From: Mrakia gelida
Lineage: Eukaryota; Basidiomycota; Tremellomycetes; Cystofilobasidiales; Mrakiaceae
Reading direction: 5' to 3'
Length of the DNA stretch: 64,000 nucleotides
Assembly (NCBI GenBank): GCA_024345305.1
Contig: BRON01000007.1
Location: 310,001 to 374,000, forward strand
The first letter of the stretch is position 1, and every line of letters begins with the position of its first letter. The notes beneath the pieces are model-generated. The model ran no database searches. It was not told where the DNA came from and saw only the letters and a list, made by a program, of their open reading frames with translations. A program made the position numbers and the translations under genes. Below are positions 58,515 to 64,000 of the stretch, piece by piece.

Positions 58515-60967
58515 CTACGACCTCTCAGCCCTCATCAACCTCTCCTGCTCCCCCCCTCCTCCGGTCTTCCTCAACCTCTCCGTCGCTGTCACGTACGTCT
58601 CCACTCCCCTCACCACCTCCTCTCCCTTATCCACCCACCCATGCGGTGCCCGTCCAGTACTGAAGTGCATGGACTCAGACTCTCCAACGGGGGGAGCGAG
58701 GGATCTGTATTTCTCCTCGATTGGGAGGAGGGGAGGGGAGGTGAGAGGGAAGGCGGGGAGGGTGGCGATGGAGAGGACCGGGTGGGGGGAGGTGGCGAGG
58801 TAGAGGGAGTGGAGGGAGTTGGTTGCGGCCTGAAACGAAAACAAGCGAGGGAAGAGAAGGGGGTGGTGTTAGTGTGTGTGTGAGGTAGGGGAAAAAGGGG
58901 AGGAAGGATGGGAAGGGAGAGAGAAGACGGATGGAAGGAAACGAACTCGATGCGAAGCCATGTCGTAACTCTGTCCGAACCCTTCTCCAAGCTTGATGTC
59001 GTCCGAGAAGTAGCCAACGACGTAGAAAGGACTAGCGGTGTGTCGGCCGGATTCTTTGAGGAGTCTACGAAACGAAGTGGGAAGGAAAGGGTTCAGCGAA
59101 ACGAAAGGAACGGACGCGATCGTCTCGTGTCTCCTCTCTCGTTCTCGAGTCGAGCCAAACTTTCGAGGTGGTGAAAAGGGAGGAAGAGAGACTCACCGTC
59201 CAACAGGAAGGGTCAACCCGTACCGCAACACCGAGTTCTTGAGCACCTCGAAGGGTTTCTCGAACTTGAGGAGCGAAGGAAGGTCGACTTGTCGGGAGAT
59301 GAAGTGTCCGTTGATGAACGCGGCGGCGGCGGGAAGGCCCTGAGAAAGAGCGAGCGAGGGGACGAGAGACCGAGGGAGAGGGTCAGGAACGAGAGCGAGC
59401 GAAGGAAGAACGAGAAGGAAGGAGGGAAGGTAGGAAAGGGAGGGAGAGCGGGAAGGGTCAAGGGAGCGGGAGGGAAAGGAGGAACGCACCTTCTCCTGGT
59501 AGATGAGACCGACGAGAGCTCGAACGGCGGAGACGATAGCGTCGGCTTCGTGAGTTGAGGTGAGGACGCTCTGGAGGTAGGGAAAGGGAGGAGATGAAAG
59601 ACGGAAGAGAAAAGTCAGTTTCGCGCGTTCTCGTCTCGTTCGTTCGTCCGTCTCTCGCGTCCTTCTCTCCTCTTCCTCTCTCACGCCCACCACCCAGCTC
59701 TCAGAGCCAGCCCGATACACTGTCAAAAAATCTAGGACCCAGCGGCCCACTCACCTTCTCCTGCATATAAACCGCCCCTCCCTTCCTCCCCTTCACCCTG
59801 TTCTCCTGAGCCGTCATCTTGACATGCCTCTTCTGATTCGTGACCTCAAACTCCCTCTTCTCCAACCACCTCTCATACCTCACCTGCACTCCTCCAGCAA
59901 CGCCCTTGTTCCACCTCCCTTGCCTCTCACTATTCAACGTGATCCCCACCTCAGCTCCAACAAACTCCATCGCCTCCCGGTTGGTGAGAGCCGTCATGAG
60001 CAGCTTGAGCGCCTTGGTAGGGAGGTTGGGGTACTTCTTGGAGTAGTACTCTGAAGTAACGAATCCGATGATGGAGCGACCGACTTCGGAGAGGAGGAGG
60101 TTGTTTTTTGTTGGGTCGGAGGAGTGAGAAGGATGGGTGATGGCTTGGAGGAGGAGGTTGGCGTTGGAGTCTGTGTCTTTGAGGGTTAGACGGGAGAGGA
60201 TGACAGAGAGGGATTGGGGGGTTGGAGGGAGATCTTCAAGGAAGCGAGAGACGGTTTGTTTGGAGAGACGGGAGGTTGAAGGCTTCGTTTTGGGGAGGTA
60301 AGGGAAGGGGTAGAGGGGGGAGGGATCGTAGGGAGCTGGGTTGAGCGAATCGTGCTTGCGTGGGGGGAGGAAGACGGGCGTGGCGGGTTCGAGAGAGGAA
60401 GAGGTGGTGGTGATGGTGGTGTAGGTGGAAGAGGAGAGTTTGGAGGGGAGTCCAGAGGTAGAACGAGCTGTAGAAGAGAGAGAAAAGGAGGGAGGGAAGG
60501 AAGGAGGAAAAGGTCAGCTTGGACGACTTTTTGGAATCGACTTAAAACGACGATCAAGAGCTCCAAGAGATGGGTTGAAAGCATGAACGTCTAGTAGTAG
60601 ACTCTCCTCGTCCCTCCAGGAGCTGAAAGTCGAGTCTATAGAGCTCCTTCTGGACGAGAGACGAAGAGGTCGAACGGAAGCACGACCTTCGTCCTCCTCC
60701 TCCCCCTTCCCATTCTCCCTTCCTTTGACCTCGACTCGTCCCCCCTCCCCACCACCCATCGATCCCTCTCTCTCTCTAGCCCTACCAGATCCTTCAGAGC
60801 TCCGTTCGAGCGCTCTGTATCGAGCCCTGCCTTTCCCCTCCGAGCTCTTCGTCCCGAGCACACGATCTCCCTCCTTCGAAAAAAGGGCAAGCGAACGAGT
60901 CCCACTCACCTGCTCCTCCTGCCCTCAGCACTCGCAGAAGAGGCGTGGATGATGATCGACTGGCCAT
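58515..60967 (-). CDS. MRPL3: mitochondrial large-subunit ribosomal protein mL44 (MRPL3)
   Basis: Mitochondrial ribosomal protein with an RNase III-like fold followed by a double-stranded-RNA-binding domain. Start ATG 60967 (MASRSSSTPLLRVLRAGGA), a mitochondrial presequence, spliced to ARSTSGLPSKLSSST. The RNase III-like part contains DSNANLLLQAITHPSHSSDP, LLLSEVGRSIIGFVTSEYYS, KKYPNLPTKALKLLMTALTN, REAMEFVGAEVGITLNSER, and DAIVSAVRALVGLIYQEKG. The RNA-binding part contains RLLKESGRHTASPFYVVGYF, KLGEGFGQSYDMASRAATNS and LHSLYLATSP. The protein continues to a Gly-rich, basic C-terminus (GGGGEQERLMRAERS) with TAG at 58517-58515. The C-terminal extension is longer than expected. Confidence 0.85.
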
Positions 60968-61415
60968 GGATGGTTCCTAAGTCCTGCTGATGAGTCCTCC
61001 GGAAAGCGAAGAGGGAGGGGGAGGGAAGGGGAGGAGAGGAAGGAGTTGAAGGTCAACTTCGAAGCTCGAAAACGGAAGGGCGAAGTCCAAGCTCGCGGGA
61101 AAACGCAGCGATCTTGGGTTGAGCTCTTGCGTTTGTTGGTTCAGATCAAGTTTGGGGTTCATGATAGAGAGCGAGAGAGCGATGTCCACGTAGCGAGATA
61201 TACCGAGAGCGAGAAAGAGAAAAAGCTAGCGAAGGAGTACAGAGGAAGGGGGCGTAAAGCGGGGAGTCGAGAGCACCAACGAGAAGGAGACGGGCGAAGA
61301 GCGAGATTAAAACGTCAAGACGGGGAGGGATAAACATATTGGTGGAAGCGAGTACGGGAGGTCGAGAGCAGCGGGATATGAGGGGTGAGTGAGGTGGGAG
61401 GAGGCAAGAGGTCGT
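60968..61415. other. intergenic region
   Basis: mL44 promoter and RAB5 3' flank, both genes on the minus strand. Purine-rich on the plus strand. No gene supported. Confidence 0.4.
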
Positions 61416-63142
61416 CTAGCAAGCACACCCAGCAGCGCCCTCCTTCCCTCCAGCACCAGACTGCAGATCAACACCTCCAGCGGCAGCTCGCGTCTGACCG
61501 GCCAGACCAGCTTTGGGAGCGGGGGCGGGGAGGTTCTTGGCTGTGAAAGAGAGGTAGCAGAAGGGAAGGAAAGGAAGAGAGGTTAGCGTCGACGCGTTCC
61601 GTCTCGTCCTCGTCCTCGCGACCTTTCAATTTGCTCGAGCCAGCTCGTCCAGCTCAATCCCACCCGCACCGGAGAAGAAGGGCAGTCGACTCACCCAACT
61701 CAATAAACAACTCGCTCACTCCCTTCCCACTCTTCGCCGAAGCCTCAGCGAACAACAGACCCTCCTCCTTCGCGTAGGCCTCTGCCAGTTCTCGAGGAAC
61801 CTGTCGTTGCGACTCCATGTCCGACTTGTTTCCGCAGAGGAGAATCACGAGCGAGGGATCGGCTTGACGACGGAGATCACTGCGGAGAGAGAAACGAGGG
61901 AGGAAGGGAGGAAGGTCAGGGCGAGTCGTGCGACAGACGAAGGAAGCGAGAGGGTCTTGGGTGTGGACGAACCGGATCCAGCTCTTGGCTTTCTGGTAGA
62001 TGCGAGAGAGAAAGGGAAAGAGAGTCAGATGGAAGATTGAAGAGTAGGCTCGAGGCAAGGAAGGAGAGACGAACCTCGAACGAAGCCTCTGGTGGGGAGG
62101 TGATGTCGTAGACGACGCTGCAGCATGAAGAGAAGACAACGATCAGCGCGAGTCGTTGCGAGTGAGGACGTGGACGCAGGAATAGAAGACTCACAGCGAA
62201 GCAGTGGCGTTCCGGTAGTACTGCAGGAGGTGAAGGTAACGAGAAGGGCGAAAGGTGAGCTTCGATCCAAACAAGGAGGGATAAGCGAGGAAGGAGCTGG
62301 ACGAACGATAGGTGCTAGCGACTGGAGAGCGAAGCAATCAAGGAGTCAATGGTCAGCTGCAGCTCACGTTGAAGATGTAGAACATAGAAGCAGCGAACCT
62401 TGTATCCTGGAAGGAGAGACGAGCAAAAACAGGAAGGGTCAGCTCAGCTCCCACCTCGAACGACCCAAGCTCAACAACCCCCCTCGATCTGAGGACTCAC
62501 TCTCTTGGCCAGCCGTATCCCAGATCTCAAACTTGATCGTCTTGTCGTCCAAGGGGACTGTCTGAGTGAGGAAAGCTGCTCCGATCGTGCTGCAAAACAC
62601 GCGGAAGAAAGGAAGGGGTCAACCTTCCACTCGCTCGCTCGGAGTGTTCATGACCTCGAACTCTCCGCCCTTCCTCTCGGCGGTCACCTTCCTTGAGCAT
62701 CGAGGGAACGAGAGGGAGTGGACTGAGGAAGACTTACCTCTCTCTGAAATCACTGAATTCGTCCCTGACGAACCGAAGAACAAGAGACGACTTTCCGACG
62801 GCGCTCTCTCCTGAGGGATGGTGCGAAAGCAAGGGAAGGTCAAAGGGGAGGGGGGGGGAGGAGTCAGTACGGTTCGTTCGTTCTCTTCATCTGAGGTGGC
62901 TCTCTGATCCACAGAGCCTCGCGCTCTTGAAGGAGCGACAGAAGTGAGAGCAAGGGCGAGGCGAGGTAAAGGGAAGGAGCTCGAGCGACCAACGGAGAGG
63001 AGCGAGCGAGCCCTGACCTCGCCTCCTTCCTCGTGCTTCTCCCTTCCTCTCTCCCTCCATCCCTCCACTCCCTCAAATCTGGATGGATGGACGGCTGGGA
63101 TTCACCTAGGAGAACGAGCTTTGCTGATTGAGTGTGGGACAT
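61416..63142 (-). CDS. VPS21: Rab5-type small GTPase (Vps21/Ypt5)
   Basis: Early-endosome Rab GTPase. Start ATG 63142 ([13 protein letters not shown]), then [20 protein letters not shown] (P-loop), [21 protein letters not shown] (switch I region), [18 protein letters not shown] (switch II), [45 protein letters not shown] (guanine-specificity NKxD), and [18 protein letters not shown] (SAK). The C-terminus reads [20 protein letters not shown] and CAC before TAG at 61418-61416, a double-cysteine prenylation motif. At least eight exons, several very short. Divergent from the nitronate monooxygenase gene. Confidence 0.93.
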
Positions 63143-63499
63143 AGGTGGAAGGATGGGCAGAAGAAGAAGGGGAAGAGGGGAGGGTGGAGTCGTGGGTTGA
63201 GGTGAGCTGCGTTCGGTTCGAAGGTCGGTGACGAAATCAAGCGGACGTTTTTTTTTCTTCTGCGCGACAATTTCTCGGGGGTGCAGACATAAGAATGAGA
63301 CTCACTCCGAGGGAGAGCGAGCTCGACGTTCTGTCGTGAAGGAGGGAGGGATGGCGTTTGCAAGGGGAAGAGGTGAGCTCGAGCTGACTCGAGCACTCCT
63401 TCCTTTCGTCTATCCACCATCTCCTGCTCCTTCCCTTTTCATACAATCGAACTTGCACCTACGGGAAACCAGGAAGATAAGATCTCTACCAACCTCAGC

Positions 63500-64000
63500 A
63501 TGCCAATTCTCACGTCCCTCACATCCAGATACGGTGAGTTTGAGGACCGAACGAGTTCCCGTGTCGAACATCAGCTCACCATCCCCGCTCCTTCGTTGCT
63601 GACTGTTCACTTCCATCCTCTGTTGCACACCTCCTCCTTTTGCACTTACTATCAGGCCTCTCGGTACCTCTGGTCCTACCTCCAATGCTGGGAGCCTCAG
63701 GCGGCAAGTTGGCTGGAGCTGTTTCTCGAGCTGGTGGACTCGGATTCGTTGCGTGGTCTCGTACGTCCCTTCTTCCTTCGTCCTACACCCCTTCTCTCAC
63801 CTCTATCACCTTATCGTATCCTTCACTCATACCGATACTGTCCCCTGTCGTCGCTCTCGTACGACTCGTGCCCACAGCTGGACCAGCAGCCGCTCTCTCG
63901 TCTGAACTCGCCCTCGCGAGGCAGATCGCCGGCCCTTCTGCTTCCCTCGGAGTCGGCGTTCAGCTCTGGCAGCTCGACGCGAGAGGTCAAGAAGGGATCG
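63500..64000 (+). CDS. nitronate monooxygenase (2-nitropropane dioxygenase), 3' partial
   Basis: FMN-dependent enzyme that oxidises alkyl nitronates. Start ATG 63500 (MPILTSLTSRYG, exon 1 to 63533), exon 2 from 63656 reading LSVPLVLPPMLGASGGKLAG and AVSRAGGLGFVAWS, then exon 3 PGPAAALSSELALARQIAG and SLGVGVQLWQLDARGQEG, which runs to the window edge. The N-terminal FMN-binding pattern (P-x-GxxGG-LA-AVS-AGGLGF) is characteristic, although this copy has PPMLGASGG where many have APMAG. The catalytic histidine region lies outside the window. Confidence 0.85.
   Translation, partial: MPILTSLTSRYGEFEDRTSSRVEHQLTIPAPSLLTVHFHPLLHTSSFCTYYQASRYLWSYLQCWEPQAASWLELFLELVDSDSLRGLVRPFFLRPTPLLSPLSPYRILHSYRYCPLSSLSYDSCPQLDQQPLSRLNSPSRGRSPALLLPSESAFSSGSSTREVKKGS

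Overview
The window looks like chromosomal DNA of a basidiomycete yeast or filament, most likely of the Rhodotorula/Sporobolomyces/Leucosporidium group (Microbotryomycetes). Genes are dense, GC-rich and carry many short introns with GTGAGT or GTTCGT donors, a CTGAC branch-point motif and a pyrimidine tract before CAG. The protein set is eukaryotic: two cytosolic ribosomal proteins, a U5 snRNP GTPase, mitochondrial proteins, a velvet factor and an Argonaute. The group assignment is an inference from codon, intron and protein style, not from a database match.

Layout, left to right. 1-3360 (+) is a 5'-truncated RhoGEF-PH-FYVE protein; 3939-4434 (+) a small Ser-rich protein; 4638-5637 (-) 5-formyltetrahydrofolate cyclo-ligase; 6252-9329 (-) a GCK-III (Nak1-type) kinase; 10090-15251 (-) a very large alpha/beta hydrolase. 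A divergent ribosomal pair follows: RPS9 (15558-17058, -) and RPL21 (17631-18719, +). Then come an acidic nuclear-type protein (19352-20222, +), an O-fucosyltransferase-like enzyme (20953-23260, +), a relic of the RPS9 5' end (about 23476-23858), a small membrane protein (24043-25104, -), HIS6 (25671-27448, -) divergent from COX12 (27707-28871, +), and an F-box-like protein (29367-30898, +).

From about 31 to 44 kb lies the most unusual part. An internally deleted sugar-transporter copy (+) and a full-length sugar transporter (-) face each other as an inverted duplication. They enclose an Argonaute gene, NDUFS4 and a second small Ser-rich protein. The Argonaute gene carries several reading-frame interruptions, the clearest being a 23-bp tandem duplication in its N-terminal domain. 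The two transporter copies share a stretch of about 300 bp, introns included, with no difference I could see inside more diverged flanks, which suggests gene conversion.

The right part is ordinary: a small membrane protein that overlaps the transporter 5' end, prefoldin subunit 1 (-) divergent from SNU114 (+), a long gene-free stretch, a velvet regulator (+), mitochondrial ribosomal protein mL44 (-), a Rab5 GTPase (-) and a nitronate monooxygenase running off the right edge (+).

No tRNA, rRNA, CRISPR array, insertion sequence or transposon was recognised. Gene boundaries were worked out by hand from splice signals, frame continuity and family motifs. Starts are less certain than domain assignments.
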